A DNA stretch of 32,393 nucleotides from Caldifarciminota bacterium (GTDB taxonomy: Bacteria > Hydrothermota > Hydrothermia > LBFQ01 > DSFT01): assembly GCA_026986535.1 (NCBI GenBank), contig JALSOK010000114.1, positions 1 through 32,393 on the forward strand, read 5' to 3'. Made by a program: the position numbers and the translations under genes. The notes beneath the pieces are model-generated. The model ran no database searches. It was not told where the DNA came from and saw only the letters and a program-made list of their open reading frames with translations. Positions within the stretch are counted from its first letter, which is position 1, and the number at the start of each line of letters is the position of its first letter. Below are positions 25,615 through 32,393 of this stretch, one piece after another.

Positions 25615-26508
25615 GTGAGTGGCCGGTCATCGAGTATCAGGTTGATTCTGGAGTCCCTCGGAAGCCTCTTCGGGGGCATCGATAGGGAGAGGTTCGAGCG
25701 GATCGTGGAGGTGTTCGAGCGGGAAAAGACATTCAGCGAAGACTTCTTCTTCATGCTCAGGAATCTCATAAGGGCCGACGATACCCCCGTTACCAGGGCC
25801 ATGATTCCCCGGGTGGAGATGAAATATGTGAGGGACGACACCCCCCTCGCGGAGGTTATGGAGATGTTCCGCAGATATTACCACACCAAATATCCCGTTA
25901 TGGAAAAGGAGACGGGGGATTTCATCGGCATCCTCTACATAAAGGATGTGTTCCTGCGTATCCTGAAGAGCATGGAATCTGGAACCCTCTCCGATATAAT
26001 GGGAACCACTGCCCGAAAGCTGGCAAAACCTGCCCAGTTCATCCCTTTCAACTTCACGATACTGGAAGCCATCGAGGTCCTCAAGGAGGAGAGGATGCCC
26101 ATTGCCCTCGTGGTGGACGAATTTGGGGTAGTTGTGGGTATGGTGACCATGGAGGACCTGGTGGAGGAGATCGTCGGTGATATAAGGCAGTCGTACCAGG
26201 AATCCCCCCAGAGGTACCGGGTGGTCATGCACGAAGGGGAGAAGGTCTACAGGATAGATGCCAGGATGCCGGTGGATGAATTCATTTCCTTTCTCGAGAA
26301 GGAGATGGGCATACGGTTCTCTCCCAGGGAAGTGGATGACGACATATCCACGCTGGCCGGCCTTATACTCAAGGAAACGGGGGGATTCCCCGAAGTGAAT
26401 TCCGTCGTAAGGCTTCCGGGCCTGGAGGGTGTGGAAATAGTCATCAAGGATGCCGACAAGAGGCGGATCAAGACGGTGCTCATTCGGCGGAAGGTTGACA
26501 ATAATTAG
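25615..26508 (+). CDS. CorC/HlyC-family CBS-domain protein lacking the membrane domain
   Basis: 297-residue soluble protein. Two CBS domains (about residues 62-120, MIPRVEMKYVRDDTPLAEVM; and 125-185, AKPAQFIPFNFTILEAIEVL with VVDEFGVVVGMVTMEDLVEEIVGD) are followed by a CorC_HlyC/TerC-associated transporter domain (about 205-297). This is the cytoplasmic half of magnesium-cobalt efflux proteins; the DUF21 membrane domain is missing, as in E. coli CorC. It probably binds adenine nucleotides in the CBS pair. The start is GTG at 25615, 11 bases after a TATAAT (25598-25603), in a 26-base gap after the DUF4175-like gene. Partner membrane protein is not evident, though the neighbours on both sides are membrane proteins. 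Confidence 0.88.
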   Translation: MSGRSSSIRLILESLGSLFGGIDRERFERIVEVFEREKTFSEDFFFMLRNLIRADDTPVTRAMIPRVEMKYVRDDTPLAEVMEMFRRYYHTKYPVMEKETGDFIGILYIKDVFLRILKSMESGTLSDIMGTTARKLAKPAQFIPFNFTILEAIEVLKEERMPIALVVDEFGVVVGMVTMEDLVEEIVGDIRQSYQESPQRYRVVMHEGEKVYRIDARMPVDEFISFLEKEMGIRFSPREVDDDISTLAGLILKETGGFPEVNSVVRLPGLEGVEIVIKDADKRRIKTVLIRRKVDNN

Positions 26509-26544
26509 AAATTTTGATAACATTTTTACTTAACGGGGGAGGCT

Positions 26545-27609
26545 ATGTGGATCTATCTTATGATGTCTTTTGTCCTTTCAGTGGTGCTGACCTATTCATC
26601 CATGCTTCTCGGATGCAGGCTTGGGATATGCGATAAGCCATCGCGCAGGAAGATTCACACCGGACCGAAGCCCAGGCTCGGAGGACTGGCGTTTATCATG
26701 TCAGCCTATTTTGTGTCCCTCTTCATCACTGACATTTTTCACCTCTATACCCTGTTTACTGCCGGAATGTTCCTCATACTCGTGGAGGGGCTCCTGGACG
26801 ATGTATTCGATCTGCACTTTTCTCAGAAGATGATCTTCGAATTCTTCGCTGCCGCCTTCATATTCCTCTCCGGACTTGGAATACACACCATCGGGTTTGG
26901 CATCGAGCTTCATCCCGCCTTTTCGTTTATCCTCACCATAGTGGGGGTCATGGGGGTTATAAATGCCATGAATATGATAGACGGCGCAGACGGTGTTGCA
27001 GGTACCGTTGCCTTCATATCTTTTCTGACATTCGCCTACCTGTTCAAATGGAGTGGAAACTGGACCCTTTATATGGTATCGCTCCTGTTCGCTGTGTCCG
27101 TGCTCGGGTTCCTCATCTTCAATTTCCCCCCTGCGAGGACCTTTATGGGGGACAATGGCTCCCTGACGCTCGGCTATATACTCGCTGCCTTTTCCATATT
27201 CCTGACCCAGAATTCGGATTCTAAAATCTGGCCCATAATACCGGTTCTGATTCTGTCCATTCCCATATTCGATACCCTGTGGGTCATGTATCGCAGGTTT
27301 CGGTACATATACGGTTCCTACAGGACGCTTAAGGGGGCATTCAGGAACCTGCACATGCTTTTCTATTCGGATAACAGACATCTCCACCATCTGCTCCTGG
27401 CGAGGCTGTCCCCCCTGGGGGTCGTGCTGGTGATTGGAGTCCTTCAGGTTGCATTTTCAATGGAGGCCATTCTGCTTGTCGGAAAGCCGGAGATATTGGG
27501 ATGGCTCGCGGCCCTTTTAAACTTTATACTGGTCGGCAACATACATAAGTTATGGAGAGAAAAAAGGTCCTTATTTACGGCTTCGGGGAAGCGGGGAAGC
27601 AGATACTGA
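26545..27609 (+). CDS. WecA/TagO-like undecaprenyl-phosphate sugar-1-phosphate transferase
   Basis: 354-residue integral membrane enzyme of glycosyltransferase family 4 (MraY/WecA). About ten membrane helices span the protein. Asp85-Asp86 (LLDDVFDL), NAMNMIDGADG (140-150) with Asp146/Asp149, FMGDNGS (200-206) and HLHHLLL (279-285) are the catalytic and substrate loops. It would transfer a HexNAc-1-phosphate from UDP to undecaprenyl phosphate, starting a cell-surface polysaccharide. The HLHH motif and absence of the MraY-specific Lys/Asn pattern favour WecA/TagO. GGGGGAGG lies about 5 bases upstream of the ATG, so this gene has a real ribosome binding site. Its 3' end overlaps the CapD-like gene by 58 bases. 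Confidence 0.92.
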   Translation: MWIYLMMSFVLSVVLTYSSMLLGCRLGICDKPSRRKIHTGPKPRLGGLAFIMSAYFVSLFITDIFHLYTLFTAGMFLILVEGLLDDVFDLHFSQKMIFEFFAAAFIFLSGLGIHTIGFGIELHPAFSFILTIVGVMGVINAMNMIDGADGVAGTVAFISFLTFAYLFKWSGNWTLYMVSLLFAVSVLGFLIFNFPPARTFMGDNGSLTLGYILAAFSIFLTQNSDSKIWPIIPVLILSIPIFDTLWVMYRRFRYIYGSYRTLKGAFRNLHMLFYSDNRHLHHLLLARLSPLGVVLVIGVLQVAFSMEAILLVGKPEILGWLAALLNFILVGNIHKLWREKRSLFTASGKRGSRY

Positions 27610-28859
27610 GGGATTCCCGAAACAGGTTCGATGTGGTGGGGTTTCTGGACGATGACCCTTCCCTGCACGGCAGAGAATTCCGTGGTGTCAGAGTTCTGGG
27701 AGGAGAGCCGGATATAGACAGGGTTATCAGGCAGTACGGTGTGGATGTGGTTATAATCGCCATGCCTTCGGCTCCCCTGAGCCGCATCAGACAGATAGAA
27801 AAGCGGCTTATAAGGGCGGGGGTCAGGGATATACGGATCCTTCCGGCCCGTTTCGTGGGAGATGAGAGGGTTTATCTGCGGCAGGTGGTGGAGCTGGACC
27901 CCGTGGAGTTGATAGAGGAAGAGGACTTTAATGTGGATATGGAAGAACTCAGGGGGTTCTTCCGGGGCAGGAGCGTGCTGGTGACAGGGGGAGCCGGTTT
28001 CATCGGATCCAGAATCGTCAGACATCTGATGGACCTCGATGTGGGAGAGGTTATATCTCTGGACATAGATGAGACCAGACTGTTCGAGCAGAGGGAGGAA
28101 TTTCCCTCTGTGAAGGTATTTCTGGGGGATATAACTTCCCGATTCGACCTTGAACAGGTTTTCTCTAAGTACGATATCGATATGGTGTTTCATGCCGCCG
28201 CTTACAAGCATGTTCCCCTGCTGGAGGATTTTCCCTGGAAGGCGGTGGAGGTAAACATATACGGAACGAGGAATGTGGTGGAGATTGCCCGCAGTTCCGG
28301 AGTGGATAAGCTGGTTTTCATTTCCACGGATAAGGCGGTGAATCCCGCGGGGATAATGGGGATGTCGAAGAGGGTGGCGGAGGAGGTGGTAAGGAGGGCC
28401 GGGTACATAAGCGTCAGGTTCGTGAATGTGATAGGCTCCAGGGGGAGCGTGGTTCCCCTCTTCATGAGGCAGATAGAAAGGGGCAGAAAGATAACCCTTA
28501 CCCACGAGGAGGCCAGCAGATATTTCATGGATGTGAATAAGGCCGTCTATCTCATATTCCAGTCGGCTCTTCTGGGCAGGGGAGGGGAGATATTCTTTTT
28601 GAAACCCTCCCGGCCGGTGCGGATAAAGGACCTGGCGGAAAGGCTCATACGCCTTTACGGATACGAGCCTTACAGGGATGTGGATATAGAGGTGATAGGT
28701 CTGCGAAAGGGGGAGAAGCTGGTGGAGGAAGTGTTCGAGGATAACGGGGACCTTCTTCATACGGAGCATCCCATGATTTACGCGTATCGGGAGCTGGATG
28801 GGGTGGATGAGGTGCTGGAGAAGATAAAGCGGATTTATGGTGTGGCCGTGGAAATCTGA
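27552..28859 (+). CDS. CapD/FlaA1-like NDP-sugar 4,6-dehydratase
   Basis: 435-residue soluble protein of two Rossmann domains. Residues 1-125 form a CoA-binding-like domain (VLIYGFGEAGKQIL), and 138-435 a short-chain dehydratase/epimerase domain with NAD motif TGGAGFIG at 145-152, STDKAV from 258 and MGMSK (269-273). Met replacing the Tyr of YxxxK is characteristic of the FlaA1/CapD/WbpM group, which makes 4-keto-6-deoxy sugars from UDP-GlcNAc. The N-terminal membrane helices of full WbpM are absent. It overlaps the WecA-like gene by 58 bases in another frame; the start is supported because the first Rossmann strand begins five residues in. It probably modifies or supplies the sugar used by the neighbouring transferase. 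Confidence 0.92.
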   Translation: MERKKVLIYGFGEAGKQILRDSRNRFDVVGFLDDDPSLHGREFRGVRVLGGEPDIDRVIRQYGVDVVIIAMPSAPLSRIRQIEKRLIRAGVRDIRILPARFVGDERVYLRQVVELDPVELIEEEDFNVDMEELRGFFRGRSVLVTGGAGFIGSRIVRHLMDLDVGEVISLDIDETRLFEQREEFPSVKVFLGDITSRFDLEQVFSKYDIDMVFHAAAYKHVPLLEDFPWKAVEVNIYGTRNVVEIARSSGVDKLVFISTDKAVNPAGIMGMSKRVAEEVVRRAGYISVRFVNVIGSRGSVVPLFMRQIERGRKITLTHEEASRYFMDVNKAVYLIFQSALLGRGGEIFFLKPSRPVRIKDLAERLIRLYGYEPYRDVDIEVIGLRKGEKLVEEVFEDNGDLLHTEHPMIYAYRELDGVDEVLEKIKRIYGVAVEI

Positions 28860-28887
28860 TCTCCTCAGTTTAATTACATTCATCCTT

Positions 28888-28899
28888 TAAAATTCCTGC
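28888..28899 (+). promoter_or_regulatory. Leaderless promoter -10 for the HMA protein
   Basis: TTTAAAAT (TAAAAT at 28888-28893) is followed by TCCTGC (6 bases) and ATG at 28900, matching the rpsT and mtaD geometry. Confidence 0.6.
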
Positions 28900-29112
28900 A
28901 TGCGTGTGGAACTGGTCCTTGAGGGAATGTCCTGCCCCGGATGTGAAAGGACGGTGAGCAAAATTATAGAGAGAAATGGGGGACTGGTCGAATCGGTCTC
29001 TGCGGGGGAAAACAGGGCGGCTTTCTCCATTTCCAGTGTGGAATCCCTTGAAAAAATATTGAGGGAAATCGAAGAGAGGGGGTACCGGGTCAGAGAGGTG
29101 AAAAAGGAATAA
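28900..29112 (+). CDS. Heavy-metal-associated (CopZ-like) small protein
   Basis: 70-residue ferredoxin-like HMA domain. The metal loop GMSCPGCERTVSKII carries the Cys-x-x-Cys pair, followed by the usual beta-alpha-beta ending ERGYRVREV. Such proteins carry Cu(I), or sometimes other soft metals, to P-type ATPases or regulators in the cytoplasm. The length is that of CopZ/Atx1. No copper ATPase or CsoR gene is adjacent; it stands alone between capD and valS with its own leaderless-type promoter. Confidence 0.9.
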   Translation: MRVELVLEGMSCPGCERTVSKIIERNGGLVESVSAGENRAAFSISSVESLEKILREIEERGYRVREVKKE

Positions 29113-29200
29113 GTATCCCCCTTGCCTTCTGCGAATTCCCGGGGAGATAGCAGTAGCGGGGTGGTACCTTCTGGGGGATGAGTGCATGGGGTTCGTCGTG
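29113..29200 (+). promoter_or_regulatory. Possible structured leader with T-box-like motif before valS
   Basis: GGGGTGGTACC at 29158-29168 resembles the T-box core (AGGGTGGNACC), and the TGGT bulge would suit the ACCA end of tRNA-Val. A short imperfect stem TATC-C-CCC / GGG-A-GATA precedes it (about 29114-29150). The region is far shorter than classic T-box leaders, lacks the following GCG, and no terminator precedes valS. Low confidence. Confidence 0.25.
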
Positions 29201-29213
29201 TAAACTTTTACTT
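29201..29213 (+). promoter_or_regulatory. Leaderless promoter -10 for valS
   Basis: TAAACT at 29201-29206 ends 7 bases before the valS ATG at 29214. It uses the same hexamer as the tRNA and rRNA promoters. No ribosome binding site is present and no good -35 is seen. Confidence 0.5.
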
Positions 29214-31901
29214 ATGAACCTTCCCAAGACCTACTCCTATAAGGAAATAGAGGAAAAGTGGTACGACTGGTGGCAGAAGAAGGGTTATTTCAGGGCAAAT
29301 CCCGAAAATGTCCTTTCCGGAAGGAAGAAGCCCTTCGTGGTTATGATGCCGCCCCCCAATGTCACGGGGAAGATCCACATGGGTCATGTACTCGACAATA
29401 CCATTCAGGATATAGCCGTGCGCTTTCGCAGGATGCAGGGATACGAGGTGCTCTGGCAGCCGGGAACCGACCATGCCGGAATTGCTACCCAGAACAAGGT
29501 GGAAAGGGAGCTTGCGAAGGAGGGGAAGACCCGATTTGATCTGGGCAGGGAGGAGTTTCTCAGGAGGGTATGGGAGTGGAAGGAAAAGTATGGAAATATA
29601 ATAGTGAATCAGCTTAAGCGCCTGGGGGTCAGTGCCGACTGGAGCCGGGCCAGATTCACGATGGATCCGGACTACTACGAGGCTGTAATAACCGCCTTCG
29701 TCGAGCTGTACAGGGCGGGCCTGATATACAGAAATCTGTATCTCATAAACTGGTGCCCCCGTTGCGGGACCACTCTCGCGGATGATGAGGTGGAATACAG
29801 GGAGGTGGAGGGCAGGCTGTGGTATATTCGCTATCCGCTCGCGGATGGTAGCGGGGAGCTGGTGGTGGCAACCACCCGTCCGGAGACATATCTGGGCGAT
29901 ACTGCTGTGGCGGTGAATCCGGATGACGACAGGTATAAGCACCTTATTGGAAAGAAGGTGAGGTTACCCCTGGTGGACTGGATTCGCAGGGGCAGTCTTC
30001 CCGATGGGAAGGAGGTGGAGGTTTCTCCTGAAATCCCCATAATTGCGGACAGGAGGGTGGATAAGGAGTTCGGGACCGGTGCGGTGAAAGTGACTCCAGC
30101 CCACGACCCCACTGATTTCGAGATAGGGAACGAGCACAACCTTCCGAGGGTTATAGTGATGGACACTCAGGCCCGCATGAACGAGAACGCCGGTCCCTTC
30201 GAGGGGATGGACAGGTACGAGGCCCGAAAGAAAATCGTGGAACTCCTCAGGGAGGAGGGTTATCTGGTTAAAGAGGAGGAGCACCGCCACTCTGTCGGCC
30301 ATTGCTACAGATGTGGTACTGTGATCGAGCCGTACCTTTCGGAGCAGTGGTTCTTGAATCTGCGCCACTTCGCACCGGATGCGATAGAAGTGGTCAAAAG
30401 GGATCAGGTCAGGATCATTCCGGAGAGGGGAAAGAAGATTTACTTCAACTGGATGGAGAATGTCCGCGACTGGCCCATATCCAGACAGATCTGGTGGGGG
30501 CATAGAATACCCGTTTACTACGGTCCTGACGGCAGGATGTTCGTGGCAAAGACCTATGAGGAGGCCCTCGAGGAGGCCAGGAAGTACTATGGTGAAGAGG
30601 TCCAGCTGAGACAGGATGAAGATGTTCTGGACACATGGTTTTCATCGGCCCTGTGGCCATTTGCCACCCTGGGGTGGCCCAAGAATACACCCGAACTCAG
30701 GGCCTTCTTTCCCACCCACCTGCTCGTGACCGGATGGGATATCCTCTTCTTCTGGGTAGCCCGCATGATAGTCATGAGCCTGTTTTTCATGAAGAGGGAG
30801 CCTTTCAGGGTGGTGTATCTGCACGGTCTGGTAAGGGACGAATTGAGGCGTAAGATGTCCAAATCCCTCGGGAATTCTCCTGATCCTCTGGAGCTCTTCG
30901 ATAAGTACTCGGTGGATGGGGTGAGAATGGGACTGATGCTTATTGCCCCGGAGGGGCAGGACATAATTTTCTCTGAAAAGCGGATGGAGACCGGAAGAAA
31001 TTATGCCAACAAATTGTGGAATATAGGAAGATTCGTTCTGACGAATATAGAGGGGATACAGTTCGATTCTTCTTATCTGGAAGATGTGGAGAATCTCAGG
31101 CTCGAGGACAGGTGGATTCTTCATCACCTGGCCCGCCTGGTGGAAGAGGTCACCGGGGGGCTGGAGAATCACGAGTACAACGCAGTTGCCAGAAATCTGT
31201 ACGATTTTACATGGTCCCGATTTGCAGACTGGTACATAGAAGCCATAAAGACGAGGGAGGACAGGGACAGGGCTTTCTCTATTGCGGCATTTGTGCTTGA
31301 CAGGATTCTCCGCCTGCACCATCCCTTCATGCCCTTTATTACGGAGGAGATTTATCAGCATCTTCCCACGAAGGATGCGGAATCCATAATGGTAAGCCAG
31401 TGGCCGGAAGCCCTTTCCTACGATTTCCCCGGGGATGTGGAGAAATTCGAATTTCTCATGGATGTCATAAAGCAGGTCCGTGAAATCAAGGGAATCTTTC
31501 GCATCTCTCCCAGAAAACCCGTCAGGCTCCTAATAGATACTTCGAAGAGTAAAGAGCATCTGGCCCTCACTGTAAAGGAGAATATGCGGCTCATGAAACA
31601 CCTCGCCAGAGTCGAACTGGTGGATGAGACTGAAACAATTGTGAAGGGAAGCGGAACAGTTATCCTTCCGGGGTTTGCCGCTTATGTTCCCCTCGAGGGA
31701 GTGGATGTGGAGGCAGAGCGTGGGCGGCTCGAGAGGGAGTACAGCTCCCTGAAGAAACATGTGGAGAATCTCAGGAAGCGTCTGTCGGACGAGAATTTCC
31801 TGAGAAAAGCCCCCGCTCATGTCGTGGAGGCGCAGAAGGAGAAGCTCCGGGATATGGAGGAGAAACTGTTGAAAATAGAGGAGGCTTTGAAATCCCTATG
31901 A
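29214..31901 (+). CDS. valS: Valyl-tRNA synthetase
   Basis: 895-residue class I synthetase that charges tRNA-Val. MPPPNVTGKIHMGH places the HIGH motif at residues 55-58, and KMSKS is at 547-551. The editing domain contains TTRPETYLGDTAVAVNPDD, and GTGAVKVTPAHDPTDFEIG follows. DTWFSSALWPFATLGW precedes the KMSKS loop. The C-terminus (about 830-895) is the Val-specific tRNA-binding coiled coil (REYSSLKKHVENLRKRL). The open frame reaches back to 29178, but ATG at 29214 (MNLPKTYSYKEIEEKWYDWW) is the canonical N-terminus and is 7 bases from a TAAACT box. It ends at a strong terminator. Confidence 0.97.
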   Translation: MNLPKTYSYKEIEEKWYDWWQKKGYFRANPENVLSGRKKPFVVMMPPPNVTGKIHMGHVLDNTIQDIAVRFRRMQGYEVLWQPGTDHAGIATQNKVERELAKEGKTRFDLGREEFLRRVWEWKEKYGNIIVNQLKRLGVSADWSRARFTMDPDYYEAVITAFVELYRAGLIYRNLYLINWCPRCGTTLADDEVEYREVEGRLWYIRYPLADGSGELVVATTRPETYLGDTAVAVNPDDDRYKHLIGKKVRLPLVDWIRRGSLPDGKEVEVSPEIPIIADRRVDKEFGTGAVKVTPAHDPTDFEIGNEHNLPRVIVMDTQARMNENAGPFEGMDRYEARKKIVELLREEGYLVKEEEHRHSVGHCYRCGTVIEPYLSEQWFLNLRHFAPDAIEVVKRDQVRIIPERGKKIYFNWMENVRDWPISRQIWWGHRIPVYYGPDGRMFVAKTYEEALEEARKYYGEEVQLRQDEDVLDTWFSSALWPFATLGWPKNTPELRAFFPTHLLVTGWDILFFWVARMIVMSLFFMKREPFRVVYLHGLVRDELRRKMSKSLGNSPDPLELFDKYSVDGVRMGLMLIAPEGQDIIFSEKRMETGRNYANKLWNIGRFVLTNIEGIQFDSSYLEDVENLRLEDRWILHHLARLVEEVTGGLENHEYNAVARNLYDFTWSRFADWYIEAIKTREDRDRAFSIAAFVLDRILRLHHPFMPFITEEIYQHLPTKDAESIMVSQWPEALSYDFPGDVEKFEFLMDVIKQVREIKGIFRISPRKPVRLLIDTSKSKEHLALTVKENMRLMKHLARVELVDETETIVKGSGTVILPGFAAYVPLEGVDVEAERGRLEREYSSLKKHVENLRKRLSDENFLRKAPAHVVEAQKEKLRDMEEKLLKIEEALKSL

Positions 31902-31907
31902 GTAATT

Positions 31908-31930
31908 GCGGGGATCTCCCCGCTTTTTCT
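31908..31930 (+). terminator. Rho-independent terminator of valS
   Basis: GCGGGG (31908-31913), loop ATCT, CCCCGC (31918-31923) followed by TTTTTCTT. It begins 6 bases after the valS stop and is the clearest intrinsic terminator in the window. A new -10-like TAAAAT (31940-31945) follows at once. Confidence 0.85.
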
Positions 31931-31939
31931 TCAGTCTAT

Positions 31940-31972
31940 TAAAATTGCGCAGGAGCAGGAAAAAGGATTTCC
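31940..31972 (+). promoter_or_regulatory. -10 element and RBS for the small ORFs after valS
   Basis: TAAAAT at 31940-31945 in CTATTAAAATTGCGC, then AAAAAGGA 5 bases before an ATG at 31973. Both elements suggest a transcription unit begins here. Confidence 0.4.
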
Positions 31973-32207
31973 ATGGACTACCCCCGTTGCACAGCAAAGA
32001 CGGTCCTCCTGGAATTGGGCACAGGGGCAGAGGATGAGAGCGCGAGATTTCTTTGAGGAGGTATTTGCCCGGGAAGGGATTATTCTGGCAGGCCAGAAGG
32101 CACAAAGGGATGATATGGGTTTTATCTCCATCGCTCTTGCTCTGGAATTCTATGAGGTTCAGCTGATCAAAAGAATGAAATTGGGACATACACTTAAAAT
32201 TGTGTAA
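31973..32207 (+). CDS. Unrecognised small gene, two overlapping short frames
   Basis: Two short frames overlap. The first (ATG 31973 to TGA 32056) gives 27 residues beginning MDYPRCTAKTVLLELGTG. The second (ATG 32034 to TAA 32207) gives 57 residues, MRARDFFEEVFAREGIILAG... ending KRMKLGHTLKIV, which looks like an ordinary helical protein. Joined by one frameshift near 32035-32054 they would make a single protein of about 75-78 residues, with GAEDESAR running into RDFFEEVFAREG. I recognise neither part. The first ATG has a fair ribosome binding site; the second has GGGGCAGAGG. A sequencing error, programmed frameshift or upstream coupling ORF are all possible. Confidence 0.4.
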
Positions 32208-32222
32208 AGGGAGGTAGCAGAG
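32195..32222 (+). promoter_or_regulatory. -10 element and RBS for the 52-aa ORF
   Basis: TTAAAAT ends at 32200, within the end of the preceding frame. GGGAGG at 32209-32214 lies 8 bases before the ATG at 32223. Confidence 0.4.
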
Positions 32223-32381
32223 ATGCCAGGGGGAAGGAGGAGGAAGATAAGCGATAGGGAGAGGAAGCTAATGGAGATGGCCGTGGAGATAGTGGAGAGC
32301 CCGGGATTTGAGGAGGTCATGAGATCCGGGAGGAAAGAATACACGAAGAGGAACCCCGAGGACCCTGCCAATGGACATTAA
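32223..32381 (+). CDS. Small basic hypothetical protein
   Basis: 52 residues, MPGGRRRKISDRERKLMEMA at the start and KRNPEDPANGH at the end, with a central acidic-amphipathic helix (VEIVESPGFEEVM). No family recognised. It has a ribosome binding site and a -10 element. Its last 11 bases overlap an ATG at 32371 that may start the next gene. Confidence 0.5.
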   Translation: MPGGRRRKISDRERKLMEMAVEIVESPGFEEVMRSGRKEYTKRNPEDPANGH

Positions 32382-32393
32382 GAGAGGAAGTAA
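32371..32393 (+). CDS. Possible start of next gene, cut by the window edge
   Basis: ATG at 32371 opens MDIKRGS and runs off the end. It overlaps the preceding small ORF by 11 bases, in line with the overlaps common in this window. Too short to identify. Confidence 0.25.

Noticed and set aside
25627-26523. 298-codon frame on the minus strand
   Set aside because: Shadow of the CorC-like gene, which has clear CBS domains on the plus strand.
27444-28883. 479-codon frame on the minus strand
   Set aside because: Shadow of the CapD-like gene and the end of the WecA-like gene, both of which have full catalytic motifs.

Overview
This window looks like a piece of a compact bacterial chromosome, probably from a thermophile. 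The rRNA is much more GC-rich than the protein genes. Coding sequence is purine-rich, with heavy use of AGG/AGA (Arg) and ATA (Ile) and many Lys/Glu/Arg residues. Genes abut or overlap, and no mobile elements, phage genes or CRISPR arrays were seen. DnaE, S20, S6, S18, L9, bacterial-type 23S/5S and IleRS/ValRS show it is bacterial. An A/V-type ATPase subunit C and a HARP-type (protein-only RNase P family) gene point to a deep-branching or poorly sampled thermophilic lineage. The phylum cannot be fixed from this window; WOR-3/Hydrothermota-like bacteria are only a guess.

Layout. Bases 1-276 are a promoter-rich leader with no 16S or tRNA, followed by 23S rRNA (about 277-3290) enclosed by a 31-bp processing stem, and then 5S rRNA (3350-3467). 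From 3501 to 10068 on the plus strand come a YIP1-like membrane protein, DnaE, a small formyltransferase-like protein, an orphan V-ATPase subunit C and a diacylglycerol-kinase-type lipid kinase. From 10087 to 15429 is an overlapping information-processing run: rpsT, a PerR-like Fur regulator, rpsF, ssb, rpsR, rplI, a DUF151 nuclease-family gene and ileS. From 15478 to 16824 is a three-gene unit: DUF177, a double-ACT protein and panD. A Mn/Fe superoxide dismutase follows (16927-17556) and converges on a minus-strand pair, mtaD and a polytopic membrane protein. A tRNA-Glu(CTC) gene (19769-19843) then converges on a minus-strand unit of HARP, methylmalonyl-CoA epimerase-like and a large HTH/helical-repeat/SARP-like regulator. 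Diverging from that regulator is an envelope-type run: a DUF4175-like coiled-coil protein, a CorC-like CBS protein, a WecA/TagO-like transferase and a CapD/FlaA1-like sugar-nucleotide dehydratase. The window ends with a CopZ-like HMA protein, valS with a strong terminator, and small unrecognised ORFs.

Regulation. First genes of transcription units repeatedly carry a TTTAAAAT(TT)/TTTATAAT element whose last base is only 5-10 nt from the start codon, with no Shine-Dalgarno sequence. Many internal genes, and some first genes with longer leaders, have clear GGAGG-type sites. This is the pattern expected for leaderless mRNAs. The stable RNAs use TTGACA/TTGAAA plus TAAACT-type promoters. The most noteworthy points are the HARP gene meeting a tRNA gene whose promoter leaves almost no 5' leader, the apparently unlinked 23S-5S operon, the ACT-PanD pair, the inverted-architecture SARP-like regulator, and the leaderless promoter signature.
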